Of a DNA stretch of 64,000 nt, positions 45,171-56,814 are shown piece by piece. Source of the stretch: Halichoerus grypus. Lineage: Eukaryota > Chordata > Mammalia > Carnivora > Phocidae. The stretch is from the NCBI RefSeq assembly GCF_964656455.1, contig NC_135721.1, positions 84,920,754 through 84,984,753 on the forward strand, given 5' to 3'. Under the pieces are notes generated by a model. It worked only from the letters and a program-made list of their open reading frames with translations, ran no database searches and was not told where the DNA came from. The first letter of the stretch is position 1, and each line of letters starts with the position of its first letter. Position numbers and translations under genes: made by a program.

Positions 45171-45974
45171 TTTTTCTTTTGTTTCTAATTTTCATTTCAT
45201 TAATGTGGTAATCCATTAGGAAACAGGCCATTTGAGATGCATATTTAACTGAAATATAGATTCCTTGAGTTCGGTGCCAGGAGTTATGTATTCTGCTCCT
45301 GGTTTGTTCTACTATCAAGATAAAGTTAAAGCTAGAAGACAGCTGGGTTTGCCTCATATTTATGACTAAATGGCTTCTCTTTAGTGTTGGATGTGATAAT
45401 TCTATCGCCAGTGGTCTGCTTCAGGATTGGGTTACCCCCGTTTAGACATTCTGCCAACATCACACAGCTTGTTCAAACCCTTTAAGGTGGACACAGATGG
45501 AACAGAGCCATGTTTTAGATCTTTTTCTATGACCAAGGTTCAGTTTTTGAAAAGTGAAAAATTCTAGGTCTGCTTTTGGTAATGTATTTTAACAAATCTC
45601 ATTGGATGTGGAATGCCTCATGGGTTCAAGAACATGCTCAACTTTTGCCATTAATTTGGGGTCCTGTCAGGAATTTTTAACTTTCCAGAAACTTTCTTGT
45701 ACAATGAAACATTGAATGATGGAGCCCTCAGATAGTTTTACTGTATTGTCCTCCCAGAGGTCATGGGTTCTTATTAAGATCACAATTGATCATTGTTCTA
45801 GAGTTACATATGATAGTAATGAGATTAAAATAAACACACACACACACCATTTTTCATTTCTAGTAACTTTTGCTTTCAGTTGTGAGCACTGAAATGAGTC
45901 ATATTTTTGAAGAATATATACCTTTCTGATTGTCTATTTGGTAACTATTATTTGATTAGAATGTTATTTATTAT
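45171..45974. other. Unannotated sequence
   Basis: No repeat family or gene recognised; a short CA run at 45833-45847. Confidence 0.4.
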
Positions 45975-46053
45975 CATGGAACACTATACTAAAAACTAAT
46001 GATGTAATGTATGGTGATTAACATAACATAATAAAATAAAATTAAAAAAAAAG
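45975..46053 (+). mobile_element. Very short carnivore L1 3' tail, sense
   Basis: Only the last ~80 bp of the L1: CATGGAACACTATACTAAAA, CTAATGATGTAATGTATGG, TGATTAACATAACATAATAA and an A-rich tail. This is the same terminus as the copies at 34001 and 57118. Extreme 5' truncation. Confidence 0.9.
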
Positions 46054-46254
46054 TAAACCATTTTCTGAGGATAGCTTACTCTAAGTTAGTTAGTCCCTCT
46101 TCTGTGCTATCGTAATGCCTGGTAAAGTAATCTAATATTGTGCTGACCACACTGAAATATAGACCACTAGCTTCTTGACACATTTATCTTGATCTTATTC
46201 ATTTTTGTGAACCAATAGAACATAACATGCAGCAAGCTAAAAATAAATGTACAA

Positions 46255-46480
46255 GAAACTCATTTACTTGTTTACTGAACAAAGACTAGTTCCATCTTTT
46301 CTGTATAGCATGCATGGAGATAGGCACTTAAAACAGAATGGTAAGAATAAGATATATGACATCTGTACTCACCGAGCTTATATTTTAAAGGGAGTATGTT
46401 TGAATATAATCATAAAGAAGCACAACATTTCAAGTTGTTATGTAAAAAAGAACAAGATGTGTTAAGAGTAGATAATAGGA
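46255..46480 (-). mobile_element. Possible L2 LINE 3' end, antisense
   Basis: CTGTACTCACCGAGCTTATA, TTTTAAAGGGAGTATG and AACATTTCAAGTTGTTATG resemble reverse-complement L2 3' text (CTGCCCTCATGGAGCTTACA...GTCAGGTGGTGATAAG). Diverged. Confidence 0.4.
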
Positions 46481-46974
46481 ACTCATTTTGTCTAAATAAA
46501 GAATGAGTGAATAAATTTAGTGAAATGTTATAATGTGATTATGAAGATTCATATCGATAATTGGAAATAACCATTTAAAAAACCACAAAATATGGATAGG
46601 CCAAGATTAGTTCAATTGCTTAGAGTGAAAAAGGAAATTTCATAAGTGCAATTAATTGGCAGAAGGTGTAAAATTAATGAAGGTCATTTAAGGAAGTTGG
46701 ACAATCTTCTTAAGAGTCCTACTCTTCTAAATTGGTCTCCCTTTGCACAGCGTGATTGTTCCAGTTCTTCTTCGGTTGATTGGGCACAGACCTCAGAGGA
46801 GCAAGTGATAAAGCTCACCTTCCTAAGATGGTCTCAGTAATGAACACGCGTTTATACAGTGAGCTCTTGCAGTAGCATTGTTTTTCCCAGCAAACAGAAA
46901 TGTGCTCCATTAGAGTAAGTGCAGATTTGCTAGAAATGCTATAGATGTCCTTACAGACCCTCTTCCCAGATAAA
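46481..46974. other. Unannotated sequence
   Basis: No repeat family or gene recognised. Confidence 0.4.
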
Positions 46975-47090
46975 TTGTCATTAGCTCTAGGACCATATCT
47001 TGGTCATCTTTGCTTCTCTAATATCTACCAATTGTCCAATTCTAAGTTGATATTCAACAAATTGTAGTTGAATAAATGAATATTCATATT
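46975..47090 (+). mobile_element. L2 LINE 3' terminus remnant
   Basis: TTAGCTCTAGGACCATATC, TTGGTCATCTTTGCTTCTC and ATTCAACAAATTGTAGTTGA with AATAAATGAATATTC parallel the L2 3' end (GGCAGGGACTTTGTCTGTC...AATAAATATTTGTTGAATGA). Confidence 0.5.
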
Positions 47091-49663
47091 TTTAACATTT
47101 GCTAAATAAATAAGTTGATAAATTATTATGTTAAACAGAATTTTAAGTCAATAGTTTGCTCTATGTTCATTTTTGTATCGCCACATGTAACTACATACAA
47201 GTAATTAGAGAATATAGGTTTATATGCAAAATTTATGTGTAAGAGCTTAAGTATACCTATAATATGTGAAGTCATTTTAAGCATGTGTATATAGACAGAT
47301 AAACGCACACACATAGACATATATATAGTGTCATTTTAAAATAAGGAAACATTTCCATAAGGCACATGCCATTTCAATATACATATAAAAGTAGGTATAA
47401 TTTCTTGTTGATAGACACACACACAGGTCGGTCATTTTCTGGAAAACCTTGTGTAAAGGATCTTGAAAACCACTGAGGTCCACAAGATTATTGCCAAAAG
47501 ATTCATGTTCAGTTCTCTGAGTGGAACATTTGTATACTTAAAATAATTAATTTTATTGGAGCTTCATGTCCTTTTATGGACAACTGAATGTAAATGTCAC
47601 ATTATTTTTTCTTAAATTTCCAATGTCATTATAAATTAGTAGAAAATGTATGTATTTATGGATGCTACATATGTTATTTATATGACAAAAGTCTAGATAT
47701 GTTATATATAATGTATCATATAACATAAAAAATCCAAAGATGCACATATATTTTCATACACACCTGCATTATAAAAACCCAGATATCCTTCTTTTTATTT
47801 TAACATCAGGCCCATATCCCTAGGGTTTGCTGCTAGAACTATACACCACTTTACTCACTGGATCTTAGTGCTGCGGCATGAAAAGGGACAGCCTATGAAA
47901 GCACACTGCTTCCACTCATTGTTCTACTTCTTTCACCCTTTGTTCTACAAATTCTGTATTTTTTTTTTCTATTTTCACAATGTCTACTTTCAAATTCCAA
48001 GACTCATTTTCATATATTAAAAGTGTAAAATATGTAGATGAAAATGTGATTTCATGATGAAACCAAAGAAACATTGTAATATTTTTACATAAAGGAGTAT
48101 TTACCTACATACAGGATATAACCTATATTGTTTGTTTTCAAAACAATGCAATTTTTTAAAAATTCAGACAGGTCTCAATATTTTTTTATCTTTATATTTC
48201 AAATTATGGCTGAGAGGATAGTTTACAAGAGGGGTCTGGTGTATCATACCTTCTAGAGCTTAATATTTATAGCAAAATCAGAGTTTAAGTGAAATTTATT
48301 AGGAGGTGAAATTGCATTAGGATACGTAATGCAGCTGGTGCCGGGTTCCATATCCCTGTGTAGATAGTTTTACGCAATACACAATAGTCATGAAAATAGA
48401 ATACTTTAAATTAATGACACTTTATCATATCAAAAGATATTTATCAGTGTCTGCTAGTGTTAGACAATATAGATAATATGATATCACATCATACATGCAC
48501 ATATGATATGCATTCTTTATTTCTAGTTATGATTGTTTAGCCAGGGTTCTGCACAGTATCTGGGAGGTCATTGGAATCCTAGGCACTTAACCACTTAGGA
48601 TGAGTTATATGTTATCAACATGGAAGGCACGACGCTCTTGGAGTGAGTGGAAAGACTAGAAAACTGGACAAATAGATCTTTAAAGAGTTAGGATTGCTAA
48701 GCTTATTATTTTCCACCTACAGTCTCTCTTTGTCTGTTCTAAATTGTCAGTTTGGGGATATTTCCCTCACTATTGGACATCTTCCATGAATAACTTTGCA
48801 CTACTGCCTCAGAAAACAAGAGGGAATAAAGAGAATACTCAAATAGATACCACAGCAGAGAACAATAAAACTTTATTATGTTCTCAGAAATTTCCTCCTC
48901 TCTATTCTTTCAACTCGAATGTATATAGTTAAAGTTCATATAAATGTTATAGGCCCCCAAATCTCTTTTAACCCATCTGGGTTGTTCAAAGGTTAAGTAC
49001 CTCCTGGCTGAGCCATTTCTAAAACAAGTCCTTGCACATAAATACACATGTACTTCTTCTGTGTATGTCAAACCGTAAATCTAGATTGGCATCTTTCTGC
49101 CCACGGTTGTATATATACCTTATTTTTAAAAATATGAATGCAAAGGAATTTGGTATCTCATTTTAAAAGGCAGGCACAAGAGCCTACTTCAGCAGTACAT
49201 TAACATTTAGAGACAATAAGAAATCTATGAACATTGCAAAAGGAGAAAAGCAAGGATTGAAGGGATAAGATGAGACACATAAAAAAAAAAAAAGTTATTT
49301 TACCTTGGAAATGAAACTTTTAATTATGATGTCTGTGACTAGAGTGACCTGAATGAAACCAAAGATGGTTGAGTGTTTCGTGAAAGGCTTTGAGATTTGG
49401 GTCCGCAAGATAGATGGCAATAGAAATAAGTTCAATCTTTCTCTTTTATGTCTGTTTCTGTGATCTTAAAAATGTTATTTCCTTCCTATATTAGCTTTTC
49501 AAGGGTACTTTGATCTGAATATTCTACTCAAGCTTGTTTGCAGTTGAGTTTTATTAAGCTGTTACTTAGCCATCAATGACCAAGGAGTATCGGGAAACCA
49601 ATTGAAGGCAATAGGAACACATCATCTTCTTATCTGCAGTCTTACAAGATTGCTAAACAAAGC
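47091..49663. other. Long unannotated stretch
   Basis: AT-rich with no confidently recognised transposon or gene. At about 49170-49230 there is a weak resemblance to U6 snRNA, discussed under rejected items. Poly-A run near 49281-49293. Confidence 0.4.
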
Positions 49664-49692
49664 CCTTCCTTCCTTCCTCCTTCCTTCCTTCC
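49664..49692 (+). repeat. (TTCC)n microsatellite
   Basis: Short CTTCCTTCCTTCCTCC array, directly left of an L2 remnant. Confidence 0.85.
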
Positions 49693-49830
49693 ATAATTTT
49701 TGATGACTTACTATACGTCAGCCACACTCTAGGCTTGGAAGATATGAGTAATGAATAAATTCATAAAGTCCCTCCCCTCACAAAATTTGGAAGATGGCCA
49801 TTAGGCAAACAGAAAAGCAAACACACACTG
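49693..49830 (-). mobile_element. L2 LINE 3' end, antisense
   Basis: GACTTACTATACGTCAGCC, ACACTCTAGGCTTGGAAGAT, GAGTAATGAATAAATTCATA and GTCCCTCCCCTCACAAAATT match the reverse complement of the L2 3' terminus (TACTATGTGCCAGGC, CTAGGCGCTGGGGAT, TCCCTGCCCTCATGGAG). Confidence 0.65.
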
Positions 49831-51394
49831 CATTTGACAATTCTAAGATGTATCATTTTTTTGTATTTAAAAACTTTGATATCAACCTGCACCTTACATA
49901 CACTGCTGGCTAAGTGGCATTTGTGATATGTAACTTCATTATAGCTTTTCATATTTTCAACATTTCTGTAGAATTATGTGAGCTGTGTCCATTCTGAGTT
50001 TATCTGCCACGCAAAAACAATTCTTCTAAGCGATTACATCATGGCATGACATTGAAATCAAAGTTATTTTTATGCAGAAAGGCACAGATGTAGAACAGCA
50101 GAGCATACATTTTATATTACTTAAACAAATACATATCACTAACCTGAGTTCTTCACTGTCCTACAGAGCAATAATCATGTGCTTTATAGGACTAAAATAA
50201 GGAAGATGCCAACCTAGAAGAGAAGATGATAATTTTTGTTTGTTTTTGTTTCACCTGAGATGTGCACAAAAGGCATTGGGCTAATACAGACCAAGGAATC
50301 CAGCTGAAGGCGGTGTCAAGCCCCAAATACAAGGTAAGGCCAAGGTCAAGGTTTGATTCAGCCATTTAAGACATGAGTCACTTTTGGATTCGTTGCTAGT
50401 CAGACAGTAAAAGGAATAGATGACAAAGGTGCTAGTCCCCGGTGTCCTCGTCCTGCATACCAGAAATGACAACACCAAAATCAAAGGGGCCAGATGATAA
50501 TTCAGGATGACTTGTGGGACATCCTGGTGCTCAGGAGTGCATTCTAGACTTCAGCTGAGAAGTTTTAGAATCTGACACTATATCTTGAGGGGGTGGAGCG
50601 GAGCACAGAGAGATAATGAAAAACTGCTCCAGGATAGTCTCCCAGAAGAGCTAGGAAGATCAGTGGAAGGTGGCTTTGGGGCAGCTCATTACAAGCCTCC
50701 CTTCCTCTCTTGCTCAGGAACGACCATGAGGTGTTCTGCCTTACTCAGACAAAAGGTAGTGAAACTCTGCATGCATGCCAATGTGGATATGGGCAAGATC
50801 ACCATGGAACCATGACGGGGGAGTCTTCTTACATGGAAGAAATGTTGCTAAATTCTTTGGAATGGATAAAAAAAAAAGTTTTTCAAAGTAATGAGTCTGG
50901 AGTGATAGATTTATGTATTTGACTTTAATGAAATAAAAAAAAATCCATCAAAGCTACAATAGATAATAGCAGCTAAGAAGAAAATCCAAAACAAAGAACA
51001 ATAGTGAAACATTATTTTTTAAAATGATAAATGAGCAAAGCTCTTGAATGTATACGAGAAGATAGTGTGTAGAAAAAAAATGGGTATTTACAATCCTCTG
51101 TTTCTTAATGTGCAGTTTTAAATAACATAATTTCTTTCATTGTACTTTTCATTTTTTTTTGTAGAAGGGTAATAGGTGATAAATAGCTATGTCTGCTTAA
51201 ATAGGTCTAAAATTTTTCTTTTAGTATGATTAAAATAAAAATTTTATGTAAAGAAGGAATTATTTCACACTTTAATTGTCAGTGCATTTTCTTTCTTAGT
51301 GGTGCATAAAATAACCATGATTCTTATCATCATTGCAACTTATATTCAATTGAATAGTTTAAGTTGATCATAAATGCTATGGAGAAAAATAAAA
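49831..51394. other. Unannotated sequence
   Basis: No repeat family confidently recognised. The part 50.28-50.83 kb is GC-richer with a 76-codon frame at 50585-50815 and an overlapping frame at 50710-50922. Neither shows a recognisable domain, and no splice-flanked exon pattern is evident. Confidence 0.4.
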
Positions 51395-52275
51395 TGGGCT
51401 AAGATGGATAGGGAAGCAGGGCAGGTGAGCCCATTTCATAAAAGGACCCTTCCAAGGAAGCATTTCATCAGAGGAAGCTTCTGTAATGAGGTGATATTTG
51501 AACAGAGAGCTGAAGGAAGGAAAGGAGGGAGCCATGTGGATATTTGGGGAAGTTTCTAGGCAGAAATGACAATACTTGCAAAGACCCTGAGGTAGGAGTT
51601 GGCTTGAGGCACTTGGAGAAGAGCAGAGAGGCCTGAGTGGTTCTAGGAGGGTGAGAAAGAAGGGAAGTCATGGGTTCTGAGTCAGAGAGTTAGCAACGGA
51701 CCAGCTCTGGAAGGATCTCGTGGGTCGTGGTTAACACTTCTGCTCATACTCTGAGTGCGGGAGGAGCCAGTGGAGAGTTTTGAGGATAAGAATGGCATTC
51801 TCTGACTCATGTCTCAAGAACATCACCCCGGTACTATTTTAAAAATAGACATTAATGGGGAAAAGGAGGCAGTGAGGAAGCCTGTTAGTAGGTTTTAACT
51901 TAGGTGGTAGAAATGAAGGTGAATAGAAATGGGTAGATACTGAATACATTTAAGAAGCAAAGACAGTAGCTTTTGCAGATGGACCAGATATGATGTGCAA
52001 GAGAAATAAAAGAGTAATGAATGCCTCCCAATTTTAGGACCAAAGCCAATGGCAGGATAGAATCCTCACTCGCTGGGATGAAGAGGGCTGAGGGGGAAGA
52101 ATGGGAAAGCAGGCATCAGGAGTTTAGTTGTAAATGTCTTAGGTTTGAAATATCTTTGATTAAGCTACCCAGGGAGTAAAGGCAAGTTGAAAAATGGCTA
52201 TGAGCATTCGGAGGTCAAGGGAAGGGATCTAGGAGCAAAGTATTAATTTGGAAGTCATTTGCGTATAGATATCTT
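51395..52275 (-). mobile_element. L2 LINE, ORF2 and 3' part, antisense
   Basis: Plus-strand text tracks reverse-complement L2: GATATTTGAACAGAGAGCTG, GAAGGAAAGGAGGGAGCCAT, CTTGCAAAGACCCTGAGGTA, GGCCTGAGTGGTTCTAGG, GTCAGAGAGTTAGCAACGG, CATACTCTGAGTGCGGGAGG, GAGCCAGTGGAGAGTTTTGA and finally TTTGGAAGTCATTTGCGTAT. About 880 bp, a long survivor for this old family. Confidence 0.82.
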
Positions 52276-53549
52276 TATGAAAGTTTCCTGTATCTCCTTC
52301 TTGTTGTTCGAGTTCTGCCCCAGAAATCCATACCCCTGCCCCCATGCAGAGCAGAAAGTCAACATGCCATTCAGGCAAGTGCCCAAGTAATCTGACTGTT
52401 GAAGATTCTGTCCCGCTTTCTGGACTGTTATCTCTCCTTCCCCTACCTCTAAGTTTACCAACTCTGTGACTCATCCTCTTCAGAGCCTAATTCTAATCTA
52501 GTCACTGGCATTCACAAACAGACCTACTTTGTTTTATAAAGGAAAGTCACACTGGGACTACAATTTTGAATAAGATTAAAAAAAGAAGATATCTGTTCCA
52601 TTCCCATTGACTGACTACTCAAATGCCAGAGAAACCACTCAGAGGAACTCCTTGCCAATGTCTGAAGGAGAAGCGTGACATCACAAGCCTCAGCACTGTC
52701 AGGAATGAGTCGTCTATAAAAATATGTGATGCTCATCAAACCTAAGGTTTCTCGTGAAGGAAAAGAATGACTGGGATAATGTAATGGGAGTGAAATCAAC
52801 ATGATATTTCCATCACTGCCAGCAATACACATGGTATAAAGGGGACTAGCAAAAATACTTTCTGTTAAAATGGTGAAACATTTTCTTATAGATTATGTAT
52901 GAAGAGCACCATGGTGAAAAGTGCAATTATGTCTTTGGTTTTCATTTGTTTGGAATGAGTGAGTACTTGTGTTTCTAGTTAAAACCATCACTTGATTCAG
53001 CAATTCTTTCAATTCCCTGGAGAAGGGATGAAAATATAAAGTCATTTTCATTATACACTGTCCTGTGGTTATATCATCAGGTAACTTTGATACAAACGTT
53101 AGTTTGGGGATTACGGAACAAAAGCAACATATTCAAATGAATTCTTATAATATTGAAAACAGATATGGACTAATGTAGCAGGAATTTTCCTCTTGCTATT
53201 CATTTGAAGTTCTGTTCTACCCTCATAAATCAAAAACTCACCCAAATGATATTTTCAGTATTGTGCAAATGTGGATATGAGCACTCCTGCTTTTGAATAG
53301 TGCAGAATTTCTAAGAACCCATCATCACTGTTGGTACATTATTTTATGTCAGAAATACTGTGGATGATTGGAAATCTTAACTAAAGTTTTTCTAGTCATC
53401 AATTATACCAAAGATTGAAGAAAGAAACATCACCAACCACAGCTCTTTCCCTGTTTAGGTTTATTGATTTTTAACAATAGAAACTAAAATCTCCTACTTT
53501 CTTGAGAATTTTAGGAAAACATCATTGAGGTAGGGACTTGGCTTTAACA
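52276..53549. other. Unannotated sequence
   Basis: No repeat family or gene recognised. The 102-codon antisense frame at 52524-52832 has no recognisable domain. Confidence 0.4.
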
Positions 53550-53690
53550 GGATTAATAAGTCATAGAAACAAAAGGACTACAAATGTTTAATTTCTTAAG
53601 CATGGTGATGGTTCATGGAGATTTATTATATTGTTTCCTGTACTTTTGTGGAAGCTGGAATATTTCATAATTAGAAAAATATGTGCCAGT
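53550..53690 (+). mobile_element. L1M 3'-terminal fragment, sense
   Basis: GCATGGTGATGGTTCATGG, AGATTTATTATATTG, CCTGTACTTTTGTGGAAGC and TTCATAATTAGAAAAA resemble an L1MC/L1MD 3' terminus (GTTCATTATACTATTCTC...TTTTCATAATAAAAA). Confidence 0.5.
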
Positions 53691-54489
53691 ATTTGAGCCA
53701 CTCAAAAAAAAGTGAGTATGTAAATAAACAGTTTTTTACTTATGATACTGTCCACAAATTTGTCCATATGCGGCATGGTTAACTCTGAACTCATAATTTA
53801 TTTTGTAATTTTTATTATTTTAAATTATGATTGGCAAAATTGAAGAAAACCAGCAATTCTACCAGCAAAATAAGGATATTTGATTTACCAAAGTTAGGGA
53901 GAACATGCTTATGTTGCCATTTCCCTGTAAGTAAATTGTATTACCTTACCTAAAATTAACTTGTAATAACAAAGTCTAATTTGGGAGAAATCCTGGAATG
54001 TGGGAGTGAAGATTTCTATAAATTCACACCTCCATGAAAGCACTAAAAATGTTGGTAAAGAAAAAAAAAAAGTCAAAATCAAACTTTTTCCATCTCTAGA
54101 AATTAACCAAAGGCTTGCAACACTCTAGGGAGCATTGATGAAAAGTTACTGAACCTTGATAAGAATAGCAGGGTTAGTGGTTTGGCCTACTCCCATTCTC
54201 CTTGCTCAAGCTCTGTAGACTTGCAAACCCTCAGCCTCACAATTCCAACCGTTGTCAAAGCCAGCAGCCTTACAGCCCCTGGAGGGGGCAGACCAGGAAA
54301 GACATTCCTCAAAATGTGCCACCCCCAGAGCAGCGTCACTTGTTAGCGTGTCTTGGAGTTCCCTTCTGGAAAACCCTCACTTGCAAGGCCCTGCCTTTAT
54401 CTGACCGATTTAGAGCTTACTCTACAGGAAAGCCCTATTTCCAAAATGTTTCTCAAAAATATCAAATCAGGAAGGATTGATATTTTAGC
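53691..54489. other. Unannotated sequence
   Basis: A 92-codon frame at 54202-54480 (Gln/Pro-rich N-terminal part) has no domain I recognise; a gene is not supported. Confidence 0.4.
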
Positions 54490-55499
54490 ATCCTGAGCTG
54501 TGATACCAACAAGAAACCTACTCAAGAAGAAATAGAAAATATCAACAGATTTCTAAGAAGTAAAGAGATTAAATTATTCAAAAACTACCCGTAAAGAAGA
54601 GCCTGCACCCAGATAGCTTCACTGTCAACCATTTAAGAACAATTAACACAAATATTGTACAAAACTGTACCAAAAAATAGAAGCGGCGAGAACACTTTCC
54701 AATTCATTCTCTGAAGCCATTACCCTAATACCAAAACCAGACACAGACATTACAATTAAAAACAACACCAATATTTCTCATCAACATAAACACAAAAATT
54801 CTCAACAAAAGGCTAGCAAATTGAATCCATCAACATTAAAAAGAATTATAGAGACACAGAAAAATAGGAAAAATTAATTATTTGGACTTCATCAAAATTA
54901 AAACCTTTTTATTTGCAGAAGACCTTACTAGAAGAATGAAAATGCAAGCTACAGATTTGGAGAAAATATTTATAAAGCACATATCTTGCAGAGGTTTCAT
55001 ATCTAGAGTATGTAGAGAACTCTAAAAATCCAATAGTAAAAAAAACAAAAACAAACAAAACAACAACAAATATTCTAATTTGAAAATGGGCAAGAGACAT
55101 GAAGAGATATTTTAGCAAAGAGTATATATGGATAGCAAATACACAAATGGAAAGATGTTCAACATTATTAGCCATTAGAAAAAATAACCTTCAAACCACA
55201 GTGTGTTACCACTCCACACCTACCAAAAGGCTAAAATTAAAAAAAGAAAAAAAGTGACAACACTGAATAGTAGAAAGATGCTGAGAAACTGGATGCTTCA
55301 TATATTGCTTATGAAAATTTAACATGCGGGGCGCCTGGGTGGCTCAGTTGGTTAAGCGACTGCCTTCGGCTCGGGTCATGATCCTGGAGTCCCGGGATCG
55401 AGTCCCACATCGGGCTCCCTGCTCAGCGGGGAGTCTGCTTCTCCCTCTGACCCTCCTCCCTCTCGTGCTCTCTGTCTCTCATTCTCTCTCTTGCAAATA

Positions 55500-55541
<42 letters not shown>

Positions 55542-56210
55542 AAATTTAACATGGTACAGTTTGGAAAAAAATTGGGGATTTAAAAAAAAATAAAATTAAA
55601 CTTGCCTTCATGCGTCTAACAATTCCATTCTTGAGCATTTATCCCAGAGAAATAAAACTTCTATTCACATAAAAACCTATATGTAAATGTTTATAGCAGA
55701 TTTATTCATAATAGCTAAAAAACTGGAAACACCTAAATGCACTTCAAAAGGCAAATGGATAAACAAACTGTAGAAAATCCACACCATAGATTACTACTCA
55801 GAAAAAGAAAGAGGCTATTGTTATACACAACCATCTGAGTAAATCTCTAGAGAGTTATATATTGAGTAAAAAAAGAAATCAATCCCAGAATGTTACATAC
55901 TATATACTATATGATTTCATTTTTATGACAATTTTGAAATGACAAAATTATAGAAATGGAGAACAGATGATTGGTTGATAGTGGTCAGAGACCAGGTGGG
56001 TTGAGGGAAAAGGTGATGAGTGTGTTTATAAAAGGGGAACATGAGGAATATTTGACATGATGGAACTGTTCAGAATCTTGCCTGTATCAATATCCTGGTA
56101 TTAACATTGTACTCTATATTTGAAAGATATTATCTTTGAAGGGAACTGAGTATAGAGTATATAGGATATCTCTATTATTTCTCACACCTGCATGTAAATC
56201 TACAGTTAAA
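54490..56210 (+). mobile_element. L1M LINE, ORF2 to 3'UTR with internal deletion, sense, SINE inside
   Basis: Starts in the RT region (AAGAAATAGAAAATATCAAC, CCAGATAGCTTCACTGTC, CATTACCCTAATACCAAAAC), jumps near 54850 to the C-terminal region (TTGGACTTCATCAAAATTAA, GGAGAAAATATTTATAAAGC), then AAAGATGTTCAACATTATTA and the 3'UTR GAACAGATGATTGGTTGATA. A young Can-SINE sits at 55327. ORF2 is broken throughout. Confidence 0.78.
55327..55539 (+). mobile_element. Very young Can-SINE with 33-nt pure A tail
   Basis: Head GGGGCGCCTGGGTGGCTCAG (preceded by one C), CGACTG-type subfamily with ATCCTGGAGTCCCGGGATCG. The tail at 55507-55539 is 33 uninterrupted A. The TSD GAAAATTTAACATG at 55313-55326 and 55540-55553 is perfect. 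A and B boxes look intact. An uninterrupted A tail of this length suggests recent insertion. Confidence 0.98.
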
Positions 56211-56299
56211 AGTTACGCATCATGACTAAGTGGAATTTCTTCTGGGAATTCAAGTTTTAACATTTGAAAATCATTCAATGTCATACACCATATGTGGTG

Positions 56300-56800
56300 T
56301 ACAGGCAAAATAATGCCTTCCCAGGATGTCCATGACCTAATCTCTGTAAACTGTGAGTATGTTAACTTACATGGCAAGAAGGAATTCAAGTTGTAGATGG
56401 AACTAAGTTTGTCAATCAGTTCACCTTGTGATGAAGAGACCATTTTGGTTTATCTGAGAGGGACCAAAGTAATTACAAAGTTCCATATAAGTGAGAAATG
56501 GAGGTGGGAGTGTCAATTTCACCATGATATATTATGAGAAATATTTGGCCATCCATTAGATGTCTTTGAGATCCAGGAAATGCAGAAGGAATGCAGAAAG
56601 CCTGTAGTAGCTAGAAAAATCCAGGAAATGGATTCTTCTTTAGAGCCTCTAGGAAGGAACCCAGTCATTTAGACACCTGAAGTTAAGCCCAGTGACTTCA
56701 GACTTGGAACTTTCAGAATTTTAAGATAATAAATTTGAATTGTTTTAAGTCATTAAGTTTGTAGCAATTTGTTACAGCAGCAATAGAAAATCCATACACT
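56300..56800 (+). mobile_element. MaLR solo LTR (MLT1-type), sense
   Basis: GGCAAAATAATGCCTTCCCA, GGATGTCCATGACCTAATC, TATGTTAACTTACATGGCAA, CTTTAGAGCCTCTAGGAAGG, AGATAATAAATTTGAATTG and GTTACAGCAGCAATAGAAAA followed by CCATACA form the order of an ERVL-MaLR LTR. No internal retroviral region is present, so it is a solo LTR. The subfamily is not certain. Confidence 0.72.
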
Positions 56801-56814
56801 GTTCAATAAGCCAA

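Noticed and set aside
49170..49230. Weak resemblance to U6 snRNA (CTACTTCAGCAGTACATTAA)
   Set aside because: Only the first ~24 positions resemble U6 and with several mismatches; the following U6 core is not convincingly present and no TSD is visible.
50585..50922. Possible exon in a GC-richer patch
   Set aside because: Two short overlapping frames, no clear splice acceptor/donor pairing and no protein family recognised.
54202..54480. 92-codon frame with Gln/Pro-rich start
   Set aside because: No recognisable domain, no neighbouring exon, length within chance expectation.
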